Of a DNA stretch of 64,000 bases, positions 46,994 through 54,753 are shown piece after piece. The stretch is taken from the NCBI RefSeq assembly GCF_003479405.1, contig NZ_QUHB01000004.1, positions 1 to 64,000 on the forward strand. The letters run 5' to 3'. The notes beneath the pieces are model-generated. The model was given only the letters and a program-made list of their open reading frames with translations, ran no database searches and was not told where the DNA came from. How positions within the stretch are numbered: the stretch's first letter is position 1; each line of letters starts with the position of its first letter. Source of the stretch: Eubacterium sp. AF16-48. GTDB taxonomy: Bacteria; Bacillota; Clostridia; Lachnospirales; Lachnospiraceae. A program made the position numbers and the translations under genes.

Positions 46994-47020
46994 CGTGCTT
47001 TTGAAAGATTTTTTGTAAAA

Positions 47021-47041
47021 GTGTCGTCATAAGTGTCGTCA
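47021..47041 (+). other. Left arm-type integrase sites (candidate)
   Basis: Two copies of GTGTCGTCA (47021-47029, 47033-47041) lie 12 bases apart. Two AGTCGTCA copies with an 11-base period occur near the right end at 57091-57109. This fits the arm-site arrangement of Tn916-like integrases. Confidence 0.6.
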
Positions 47042-47114
47042 AAATTCACCTAAAAGTAAGAAAGAGGACTTGTTGCAAACAAAAAAGAACTCCGAATTTA
47101 CTCGGAGTTCATAC

Positions 47115-47606
47115 TTACCATCTTGTAATTTTCTTTACATCTGCAGCTCTTTTTGGATCTTTTTTGATTTGAAGTTGAGCTTCAATAAAACTATCTACAT
47201 CACGTCTGCCTTCATCGGTTAGCTGATAATAATTAGTTAAATGTTCATCTAATTTAGGCATACTTTGTTTTCCAAACAATTCCATTAATGGATAAAGAGA
47301 ATTCTTTAAATAAGTTTTGATTCTGTTTCCGTCCAGAACTTTATCAAATCCATGTGGAAGCTCAGGTAATATAATCTTGCTTTCATCGGACCAGTTTTCA
47401 GCTTTGAGGGCTGAATCGGAACATATGTCAGAAACTTCAACATTAAGGACATTGGCTATTCTAAGTGCAAAGTCAAATCTGATAGCAGTGTCTTTTTGAA
47501 TAATAGAATAAAGTGTTGTAGGGCTGATTGTGGTTTCTTTTGCCAGCCATCTTACACTTTTTTCCTGTTCATCAAGGATTTTTTTTAGGTTTTTTCCATC
47601 ACCCAT
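47115..47606 (-). CDS. XRE-family repressor of element 1
   Basis: A 163-residue protein with an N-terminal helix-turn-helix (residues about 8-60: LKKILDEQEKSVRWLAKETTI, TTLYSIIQKD) and a helical C-terminal half. It is divergent from the excisionase-integrase genes, with three related operator-like palindromes between them, one inside the opposing promoter. It is therefore the probable repressor keeping the element integrated. The start context is weak. Confidence 0.88.
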   Translation of the reverse strand: MGDGKNLKKILDEQEKSVRWLAKETTISPTTLYSIIQKDTAIRFDFALRIANVLNVEVSDICSDSALKAENWSDESKIILPELPHGFDKVLDGNRIKTYLKNSLYPLMELFGKQSMPKLDEHLTNYYQLTDEGRRDVDSFIEAQLQIKKDPKRAADVKKITRW

Positions 47607-47651
47607 TTGCAGGTACCAACCTTTCTAAATTTTTATATAGTATAACACAGC

Positions 47652-47752
47652 GTACGAAAAAAGTACACTACAAATAAAAATAATTACGAAAAACACTTGA
47701 CAGTACGAAGTTCGTACATTATAATATGGACACGACCGTACGAAAAACGTAT
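47652..47752 (+). promoter_or_regulatory. Excisionase promoter with three operators
   Basis: TTGACA (47697-47702) and TATAAT (47720-47725), 17-base spacer. The spacer is filled by the perfect palindrome GTACGAAGTTCGTAC (47703-47717). Related sites lie at 47652-47666 (GTACGAAAAAAGTAC) and 47738-47752 (GTACGAAAAACGTAT). The outer sites match imperfectly. Confidence 0.88.
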
Positions 47753-47771
47753 ACAGAAAGGAGATGAGCGT

Positions 47772-47972
47772 ATGATATATGAAAAGTATTTATTAGATGT
47801 AAATGATGTTGGAATGTTACTACATTGTTCTAACAGTCATGCATATAGAGTTATAAGAGATTTAAATAAAGAACTTGCTAAAGGCGGATATCTTGTAGTT
47901 GCAGGAAAAATTCCGAAAGCCTATTTGGAGCAGAAATTATTTGGATTAAAAGAATCAGAAAAGGAGAACTAA
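47772..47972 (+). CDS. Excisionase-like small HTH protein
   Basis: A 67-residue protein (IYEKYLLDVNDVGMLLHCSNSHAYRVIRDLNKELAKGGYLVVAGKIPKAYLEQKLFGL) with a MerR/excisionase-type helix-turn-helix. I start at ATG 47772, which has AAAGGAGATGAG upstream. It lies three bases before the integrase gene and directly downstream of the repressor-controlled promoter, and has a homologous gene in element 2. Role in excision is inferred from this position. Confidence 0.82.
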   Translation: MIYEKYLLDVNDVGMLLHCSNSHAYRVIRDLNKELAKGGYLVVAGKIPKAYLEQKLFGLKESEKEN

Positions 47973-47975
47973 GCG

Positions 47976-49028
47976 ATGGCATTTAAAGACAAAGAAACAG
48001 GAAAATGGGTTGCACAATGGTATGAACCTAATGTTTATGGTGTGAATAAACAGAAGAAAAAACGTGGATTTAAGACACAAAGAGAAGCAAAAAAATATGA
48101 ATGTGACAGAAATCTAAAGAAGCAGGGAAATCTTCAAATGAGTATGAAAGTATTTGTGGAGCAGTATTTTCAGGATAAGGAAAATGAGCTTAAATCAAGA
48201 ACAAAGCAAAATAAGAGATATATGATTGACAGTTATCTTATACCATATTTTGGAGATATGAAAATGTCAGACATAAAACCTGCACAGATTATAGCATGGC
48301 AGAATGAAATCTATAAGAAAAATCTGTCAGAATCATATATGAGAATGATTCAAAATCAGTTAACGGCTTTATTTACACATGCAACGAAAATATATGATTT
48401 GGCTAATAATCCATGTAAAAAAGTAAAGAGAATGGGAAAAGATGATAAGCGCAGCTTAACGTTCTGGACAGTAGATGAGTACAAGCAGTTTATAAGTACG
48501 GTTGATAAGTCAGACAGATATTACATAATGTTTGAAATCTTATTTTGGACAGGAATAAGAGAAGGAGAACTGCTGGCTTTATCTAAGTCGGATATTGATT
48601 TTTATAACAACAGAATCAGTATCACAAAAACTTACTATAGAGCAAATGGTAAAGATATTATTACTACACCTAAAACAGAGCAGTCAGTAAGAGTTGTTGA
48701 AATCCCAATTTTTCTTAAAGAAGAAATAAAAGAATGGTGTGATAGACAATATGGATTACCTGAAAATATAAGGTTATTTCCTATAGGATGTCGTGCATTA
48801 CAAAACAAAATGAGAAGACAAATCGAAAAGGCTAATGTTAAGAAAATAAGAGTTCACGATTTGCGACATAGTCACGTTGCTTATCTTATTGATAAAGGTG
48901 TAGAACCATTACTTATTAAGGAAAGGCTGGGACATAAGGATATAAGAATTACGTTAAATACTTATGGTCATTTATATCCTAACAAAGCAAGAAGCGTTGC
49001 GGATTTAATTGACAATAACCATAATTAA
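47976..49028 (+). CDS. Tyrosine integrase of element 1
   Basis: A 350-residue phage-type integrase: an N-terminal arm-binding domain (KWVAQWYEP...GFKTQREAKKYE), SAM-like core-binding domain (about 55-150), and catalytic domain with Arg in WTGIREGELL, HDLRHSH, GHKDIRITLNTYGHLYP with the nucleophile Tyr330. It recombines at the tuf 3' end, by position next to attL. It is intact, so the element may be active. It is a close relative of the truncated integrase of element 2. Confidence 0.93.
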   Translation: MAFKDKETGKWVAQWYEPNVYGVNKQKKKRGFKTQREAKKYECDRNLKKQGNLQMSMKVFVEQYFQDKENELKSRTKQNKRYMIDSYLIPYFGDMKMSDIKPAQIIAWQNEIYKKNLSESYMRMIQNQLTALFTHATKIYDLANNPCKKVKRMGKDDKRSLTFWTVDEYKQFISTVDKSDRYYIMFEILFWTGIREGELLALSKSDIDFYNNRISITKTYYRANGKDIITTPKTEQSVRVVEIPIFLKEEIKEWCDRQYGLPENIRLFPIGCRALQNKMRRQIEKANVKKIRVHDLRHSHVAYLIDKGVEPLLIKERLGHKDIRITLNTYGHLYPNKARSVADLIDNNHN

Positions 49029-49030
49029 AA

Positions 49031-49055
49031 AGCCCAAGGCATAAAGCCAAGGGCT
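49031..49055 (+). terminator. Hairpin after the integrase gene
   Basis: AGCCC...GGC pairs with GCC...GGGCT around ATAAA with a small internal loop; no T-run follows, so this is a weak terminator or another kind of structure. The rest of the gap up to 49163 holds an AGGAGG site for the next gene. Confidence 0.4.
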
Positions 49056-49163
49056 GGTTGTAACCGGGAAGATTCCCTTGCTACATTTAACTGACAATTG
49101 AATTATAGCAAGAGTTTCTTCCACTAACAAGAAGAATTTGTTTGATAGGAGGAAAACAAAAAG

Positions 49164-50564
49164 ATGAATGACAATACAATAAATAGATCCTCCAATGTGG
49201 AGGACACAGATAATAAAGAAATAGCGGCTATAAGGGATAGCCTTAAAAAACGTCCTGATGGAAGTCCGAGACAAACCATTGAAAATGTAATTGAGGTTTT
49301 AAATAATGACCCAATGTTAAAGGATGCAATAAGGCGTAATGAACTTTCCTGTAAGACAGACATTGTTAAGAAGATGGATTGGAGAAGGCGTTCAAAGACA
49401 TTTACCGATACGGATTTTAACAACATAATGCTTAGAATGGAAAAGTTTTACGGAATTACAAGAGATAAAAACATTAAACGTGCAATTGACATTGTAGGCA
49501 ACAACAACCATTATCATCCCATTATAGACAAACTAGAAAGTCTGGAGTGGGATGGAAACTCAAGGCTTAGGTATCTGCTACCGAGATACCTTGGAACAGA
49601 TGAAAGTAATTACATATTTGAAGCAACAAGAATAATGATGATGGGAGCAGTACATAGAGTTTACAATCCCGGTTGTAAGTTTGAATATATGGTTTGTCTG
49701 GTAGGCGGGCAGGGTGCAGGAAAGTCAAGTTTTCTAAGACTTCTTGCAATGGAAAATGAGTGGTTTTCGGATGACTTAAGAAAACTTGATGATGACAACG
49801 TGTTTCGTAAGATTCAGGGACACTGGATTATTGAAATGGCGGAAATGCTTGCAACCTGTAATGCAAGAAGTGTTGAGGACATTAAGTCATTTTTAAGCCG
49901 TCAGAGTGAAACTTACAAGGTACCATATGAAACCCATCCTGAAGACAGACCAAGACAATGCATATTTGTGGGTTCTTCCAATAATGCTGATTTCCTGCCA
50001 TTTGACCGTACAGGTAACAGAAGATTTGTACCGGTAATGGTAAATAAGGAAAAGGCATTGCATCATCCGTTGGAGGATGACGAAGAAACAAGGGCATACA
50101 TAGAACAGTGCTGGGCTGAAATAATGAATATGTATAAAAAGGGCATTAACACTAAACTTGTATTTAATAAGGAGTTGGAAAAAGAACTCATTGAATTTCA
50201 GAAGGAATGTATGCCTCAGGATACTCTTGTGGGCATCATTGAGATGTTTCTTGAAATGACGGATGAGGAGTTTGTATGTGTTCAGATGATTTACGAGAGA
50301 GCGTTGCACCACGAAAACTGCAAGCCGAAACAGTACGAATCCAGAGAGATTACGAGCATCATGAGGCTTAAATTTGCAGAACAGTGGGAAGAGGTGAAAA
50401 GTCACAGATTCATTAAGGAAGGATATGGAACCCAGCTTGCATGGAAGAGAAAAAAGGAAAATGGTTTTGAGAAAATAGAGAAGGATGAGGACATTCCTTT
50501 TAAGCAGGAAACATTGGAAAATCTTAAAACTGAATCTGATGAAATGACAGGAAAAAGTAAGTGA
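49164..50564 (+). CDS. VapE-domain (virulence-associated E) helicase-type protein
   Basis: A 466-residue protein of the VapE family: primase-helicase like ATPase used by pathogenicity islands and satellites. The P-loop is GGQGAGKSS near residue 182 and the Walker B is IIEMAEM near 224, followed by arginine-rich (PRQCIFVGSSN, DRTGNRRF) motif C/finger residues. No separate primase domain is obvious, so it would act as a helicase for element replication. It sits just upstream of an iteron-like cluster, a pairing that suggests autonomous replication of the excised circle. Confidence 0.85.
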   Translation: MNDNTINRSSNVEDTDNKEIAAIRDSLKKRPDGSPRQTIENVIEVLNNDPMLKDAIRRNELSCKTDIVKKMDWRRRSKTFTDTDFNNIMLRMEKFYGITRDKNIKRAIDIVGNNNHYHPIIDKLESLEWDGNSRLRYLLPRYLGTDESNYIFEATRIMMMGAVHRVYNPGCKFEYMVCLVGGQGAGKSSFLRLLAMENEWFSDDLRKLDDDNVFRKIQGHWIIEMAEMLATCNARSVEDIKSFLSRQSETYKVPYETHPEDRPRQCIFVGSSNNADFLPFDRTGNRRFVPVMVNKEKALHHPLEDDEETRAYIEQCWAEIMNMYKKGINTKLVFNKELEKELIEFQKECMPQDTLVGIIEMFLEMTDEEFVCVQMIYERALHHENCKPKQYESREITSIMRLKFAEQWEEVKSHRFIKEGYGTQLAWKRKKENGFEKIEKDEDIPFKQETLENLKTESDEMTGKSK

Positions 50565-50588
50565 TATGATGTCATTTACTTTTAAAAA

Positions 50589-50804
50589 TGTAAATTTGTT
50601 ATGTAAATTGGGTGGTTTGTAAATCGGAATGATGGATTTGTAAATTGGAAATGACGTAAAAAAAAGAGCCAATTTACATCTGAATGGCTACAATCCCTTT
50701 ATTTATGGGAGATTTTAAAATTTGTAAATCATAAATTGTAAATTGGCTAAATAAAACTAAAAAAATAAGGTTTTTTAAAGCCGATTTACATTTTCAATTT
50801 ACGG
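50589..50804 (+). repeat. Iteron-like cluster, candidate origin of replication
   Basis: A 10-bp motif TGTAAATYGG occurs at 50589, 50602, 50618, 50639, 50723 and 50737 (plus) and inverted at 50669 and 50781, with a further partial inverted copy near 50795. Between them the sequence is AT-rich with no ORF. This looks like an iteron origin or a protein-binding array, directly after the helicase gene and before the 81-aa gene. Confidence 0.75.
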
Positions 50805-50817
50805 AAAGGAGATTTGT

Positions 50818-51063
50818 ATGGTTGAAAAGATTAAGCAGATAAAAATAGATGAGGATTTATTTCGAATGATATATCAGTATTTTATATATGGTCGTAAAGA
50901 CGAAAAGGAACTGATTAAGGCAGGTCTTAAAGATAAGATGGATAAGATGATTTTGAGAAACATTTATACAGAAAGCAAGACTGCCGAATCGGTAGAGGAG
51001 AGAGAAAATGCAAGAAGAAATTACCTTGATATAAAGGAAATCCCGGAGGATTTCCGTTGGTAA
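50818..51063 (+). CDS. 81-aa protein of unknown function, linked to the iteron region
   Basis: A small acidic/basic helical protein (MVEKIKQIKIDEDLFRMIYQYFIYGRKDEKELIKAGLKDK...). I do not recognise a family; similar small genes lie before mobilisation genes of Lachnospiraceae elements. It starts at ATG with AAAGGAGA upstream, right after the iteron array, so it may bind or respond to that array. It could be a mobilisation accessory protein. Confidence 0.65.
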   Translation: MVEKIKQIKIDEDLFRMIYQYFIYGRKDEKELIKAGLKDKMDKMILRNIYTESKTAESVEERENARRNYLDIKEIPEDFRW

Positions 51064-51481
51064 TTTTCCGGCTTGAATGTTAAAGACCTGCAAGTGGAAC
51101 TTGCAGGTGGTAGAGCAGACAATGAAAATAAAGATTGAGCCATAGCTTTACATGTTAGTGTAGGTGAAAAGGTTGCTATGGCGATAATCGTACTTTGCGA
51201 CATAATGTCGTAAAGTTAAGTCTCACAGCCGGGCGTAATAAATACATAAGGCATACACACATACAGTCGGATGTGGGATAAGTAGGGTAATGTAAGGATA
51301 TAAAGCCCTCGGCAGAGCCCCCGCACTTTTGGTTGTCAAAAGTGCTAGGGGGTTATCAATTATGGCAGAGCCAAATTGATAAGAAACTTACGTTTCCAAT
51401 ATACCTCGGGGGGACATTTGAAGAATGAGAACGTGGCGGTGTCACCGCATGTAAATACAATAAAAGAGAAGGAGTGAGATT
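51064..51481 (+). other. Non-coding mobilisation region with candidate oriT
   Basis: The 418-base gap upstream of the relaxase has no supportable ORF. It contains a strong inverted repeat (CCCCCGCACTTTTG, 51318-51331, against CAAAAGTGC...GGGGG, 51337-51352) and nearby TATCAATTATGG/CCAAATTGATA, plus TGCAAGTGGAACTTGCA at 51089-51105. MobV oriT sites are inverted repeats next to the mob gene, so this is a candidate oriT; part could be leader RNA structure. Confidence 0.5.
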
Positions 51482-52744
51482 ATGGAAAGATTATCATATT
51501 CAGCCCATCTGAGCCAGAAGAACAGTGCCATTAACAGCAAGGCGAAACTGGCATGTGTGGCAAAGCATAATTTACGAAAGTACCACTCCAATGATTATGA
51601 TAAGGAGAACATAGTAATATTATGTGGTACGGATAAATTAGTGCAGGATGTAAAAAAAGTATATAAGGAACAGTTTGACGAAGCAGTCAGGGAATATAAC
51701 AAAAAGCAGACAAGGGACGACAGAAAGATTGATGATTATTTTGAAAAGACTGCAAAGTCAAACAAGGACATGGCAGTGGAACTTATTTTTCAGATAGGAG
51801 ACAAGGAGTTCTGGGATAAGAATCCTGACAAGCGAAGAAGGATGGATGTGGCATTTAAGGAAATGCTTAATATGTTACAGAAGGAAGCACCAAATCTTGT
51901 TGTGGCAAATGCAGTAATACATTATGATGAGGCAAGCCCACACATGCACGTGGTGGCAGTTCCCGTAGCTGACGGATTTAAAAAGGGAATATCAAGGCAA
52001 GTGTCAAAGAGAAAAGTATGCACAAAGGAATTTCTTGAAGAGGTCTTGCAGGGAAAAATAAGAGAATGTGTGGATAACAGAATATTCGTATGGCTTGGTG
52101 AGTTTCTTAAAAGCAAACAAACAGGACGGAATAATGATTTGTCGGTTGTAGAGTACAAGGTAAAAAAGGAAAATGAGAAATATGAAAAAGCAGTAAAAAA
52201 TGTTGAGGTTATGAATAATGAAATATTGAAAAAGACTGCCGAAAAGCAAAGAGCCGATAAGAAGCTGGAAGAAACTTACAAAGAATTGAAAGAAGCAGAT
52301 GCAGTGGCACAATGGGGAATAAAGGATATTCGGAAATTTGAAAATAAAGTAATAAAAGGACCGGAAGAACCTAAAGGACTGATGAGTGCAAAATCTTACA
52401 GAGAAAAGATTGTAATGCCGTTTATTGCAGGTTTAAACAGAATATTTAAGAGAATAGTTAAAATGGCGAAAAGCTGCTTTGCAGAGTCAATGGAATTGAA
52501 GAAGAAACTGGGACAGGCAAATGAAGACAGAGAAAGACTGGCAGAAGCAAACGAAAATCTTAGACGGAGAGTAAAGTGTATGGATCAGGAGATTGATGAG
52601 AAAGCTGAAAGAATCTATGAGTTGGAAGGGACAGAGTTTATACTGGAATATTTTAGGAAATTTGTCAAGGATGAAGATTATGAAAGGATTGTAGAGATGG
52701 GGAAGGAGGAAAGAGAGAATGGTCATATACAAATGCATATATAA
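51482..52744 (+). CDS. MobV-family relaxase (Pre/Mob type)
   Basis: A 420-residue relaxase that nicks oriT for transfer in trans. The N-terminal part has SYSAHLSQKNSAINSKAKL, and the metal-binding histidine motif is HYDEASPHMHVVAVP starting at His147, as in Pre/MobV proteins. The C-terminal half is long coiled coil. It has no coupling protein or T4SS in the element. AAGGAG lies upstream of its ATG. Confidence 0.9.
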   Translation: MERLSYSAHLSQKNSAINSKAKLACVAKHNLRKYHSNDYDKENIVILCGTDKLVQDVKKVYKEQFDEAVREYNKKQTRDDRKIDDYFEKTAKSNKDMAVELIFQIGDKEFWDKNPDKRRRMDVAFKEMLNMLQKEAPNLVVANAVIHYDEASPHMHVVAVPVADGFKKGISRQVSKRKVCTKEFLEEVLQGKIRECVDNRIFVWLGEFLKSKQTGRNNDLSVVEYKVKKENEKYEKAVKNVEVMNNEILKKTAEKQRADKKLEETYKELKEADAVAQWGIKDIRKFENKVIKGPEEPKGLMSAKSYREKIVMPFIAGLNRIFKRIVKMAKSCFAESMELKKKLGQANEDRERLAEANENLRRRVKCMDQEIDEKAERIYELEGTEFILEYFRKFVKDEDYERIVEMGKEERENGHIQMHI

Positions 52745-52871
52745 AAATTGAATATAATTAAAACCGTAATATTTTAAACGGTGCATATATGTAATTATAA
52801 AAAGAATATAGAGTAATCATAATAAATGTGATAAAATACAGACAAGATTAGTTTACAAGGAGGGGTGCACT

Positions 52872-53756
52872 GTGTCGGTATATGATGAGTTAATAAAGGA
52901 AATAGAAAAAAATAGTACGGAAGATTTCTCAAAAGCTTCAAAAAGGTTGATGGCTTATGTGGACAGATTAAAAAAAGAAGAAATAAGTGAAATTTTATTA
53001 GACATTGGGGCAATACCTCAATCAATCAAACCATCAAGTACTGAAGAAAAAGTATATTCTAAGGTGACGGATATTGTGTTGGCTAGATGTTTTAAAGAAG
53101 TAGGGCTTGAATCAGAGGTCTTAGAAGCAAGGGGAAATAGTGCGGATGTTTCGGCAAAAAGTAAGTACCACGGATATTCGTTAGTTGCAGATTCTAAAGC
53201 TATGCGATTGTCAAGAACAGCAAAAAATCAAAAAGATTTTAAAGTAGGAGCGTTAGGAGATAATTGGGTAGGTGATTCAGATACTTTTGCATTATTGTGT
53301 TGCCCGCTGTATCAATATCCAGCTAAAAAAAGTCAAATATATGAGCAAGCTTTGAATAATAAGACATGTTTTTTTTCATGGGAGCATTTTAAATTTTTGA
53401 TAGACAGAAATATAGTGGAAACGGATACATATTCGTTAGAACCAATTTGGTCATATGATGCAAGATTAAGCCGAACATGCTTAAATAACCGTGCAATGAA
53501 TTTTTTTGAAAAGGTTAGTGATAATTTGTGCAATCGTACTTCTACTAACAAAGAGTTTTTTTATGCTCAAATAAGCAAATATAATAAATATGTTGCACGA
53601 AGAGCAAAAAGGGAAAAGGAAAATATTTTGAACAATAAAATATCAAGTATAGAGAAACTGTCAAGAGAAGACGCTATTAATTTACTGATTAAAGAAGAAA
53701 AAAAGAAGACTGATACAATGGACAGACTAATAAAGAGACTTGAGAGCAAGGAATAG
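52872..53756 (+). CDS. Type II restriction endonuclease, HindIII family
   Basis: Cleaves DNA, presumably at AAGCTT. It is collinear with R.HindIII as I recall it: AIPQSIKPSSTEEKVYSK, then LVADSKAMRLSRTAKNQKDFKVG, and QYPAKKSQIYEQAL...CFFSWEHF. The PD-(D/E)xK core is visible as D107-x-K109 in VADSK. Length (294) is close to the 300 of HindIII. It starts at GTG with AAGGAGG upstream. The cognate methyltransferase starts nine bases after the stop. The specificity is an inference from the homology. Confidence 0.92.
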   Translation: MSVYDELIKEIEKNSTEDFSKASKRLMAYVDRLKKEEISEILLDIGAIPQSIKPSSTEEKVYSKVTDIVLARCFKEVGLESEVLEARGNSADVSAKSKYHGYSLVADSKAMRLSRTAKNQKDFKVGALGDNWVGDSDTFALLCCPLYQYPAKKSQIYEQALNNKTCFFSWEHFKFLIDRNIVETDTYSLEPIWSYDARLSRTCLNNRAMNFFEKVSDNLCNRTSTNKEFFYAQISKYNKYVARRAKREKENILNNKISSIEKLSREDAINLLIKEEKKKTDTMDRLIKRLESKE

Positions 53757-53764
53757 ATGAAGAT

Positions 53765-54742
53765 ATGAGTTATTTAAAAAAAGGTGACAGTATAAAACTT
53801 ATAAAAGAGGTTGAAACGGAGAAAATACATCTTATTTTATCAGATATACCATATGGTATTTCTTTGGATGAATGGGATGTGTTACATTCAAATACAAATT
53901 GTGGATTATTAGGACATAGTCCCGCACAAGAAAAGGCAGGAGCCGTTTTCAAAAAAAGGGGAAAGCCGTTAAATGGTTGGAGTGAAGCAGATAAAAAAAT
54001 TCCATTAGAATATCAAGAGTGGTGTGCTGAATGGGCACCTGAGTGGTATAGAGTGTTGAAGCCGGGAGCTTCATGTTTTATTTTTGCAGGTAGGCGTTTG
54101 GCGCATAGGTGCATATGTGCAATGGAAGAGGCTGGATTTACATTTAAGGATATGATAGCATGGGAAAAATCCCATGCAGCACATAGGGCACAAAGAGTAT
54201 CTAGTGTTTTAGATAGAAGGAATGATTTGGAAAACAGCAAAAAATGGGAAGGATGGAAATTAGGAAATCTAAGACCAGTGTTTGAACCTATTTTATGGTT
54301 TATAAAACCATATCCACAAGGAACAACTTTAACTGACAATGTGTTGAAATATGAAGTGGGTGCGTATAACGAATTATCTTTAAAAGAGAATCAATATATG
54401 AATTCAGGAATAGAGGTATGTTCTAATATTTTAAGAACGGAAGAATTAGAGGAAGATAGGGGATATCATGAGGCTCAAAAACCAATACATTTATTAAAGA
54501 CATTAATAGAATTAACAACAAAGGAGAATCAAATAGTATTAGATCCTTTTATGGGATCAGGTAGTACTATGGTGGCAGCAATAAGAAGTAACAGAAGATA
54601 CATAGGATTTGAGAAGGAAGAGCAATACATGAATTATGCAATAACTCGTGTGCAACAGGAAGAAGACAGAATAAAAAGACTTAATAACAAAGAAAAAAAT
54701 GAAAATCAAACTAAATATAAAAAAAGTAGGAAGATTGAATAA
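53765..54742 (+). CDS. Site-specific adenine methyltransferase, HindIII family
   Basis: Protects the host from the neighbouring endonuclease by N6-adenine methylation, presumably in AAGCTT. The catalytic motif IV DIPYG (D27-Y30) comes before the SAM-binding motif I DPFMGSGST (D260-), the order of beta-class enzymes such as M.HindIII. Sequence features shared with M.HindIII include LLGHSPAQEKAG, KKRGKPLNGWSEADKKIP and KPGASCFIFAGRR. Length (325) is a little above family size owing to a lysine-rich tail. The SIR2-domain gene follows 11 bases later. Confidence 0.94.
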   Translation: MSYLKKGDSIKLIKEVETEKIHLILSDIPYGISLDEWDVLHSNTNCGLLGHSPAQEKAGAVFKKRGKPLNGWSEADKKIPLEYQEWCAEWAPEWYRVLKPGASCFIFAGRRLAHRCICAMEEAGFTFKDMIAWEKSHAAHRAQRVSSVLDRRNDLENSKKWEGWKLGNLRPVFEPILWFIKPYPQGTTLTDNVLKYEVGAYNELSLKENQYMNSGIEVCSNILRTEELEEDRGYHEAQKPIHLLKTLIELTTKENQIVLDPFMGSGSTMVAAIRSNRRYIGFEKEEQYMNYAITRVQQEEDRIKRLNNKEKNENQTKYKKSRKIE

Positions 54743-54753
54743 AAGGAGGAGAA

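Noticed and set aside
49893..50672. 259-codon minus-strand open frame
   Set aside because: It is antisense to the VapE-type gene, has a poor start and hydrophobic, compositionally odd product.
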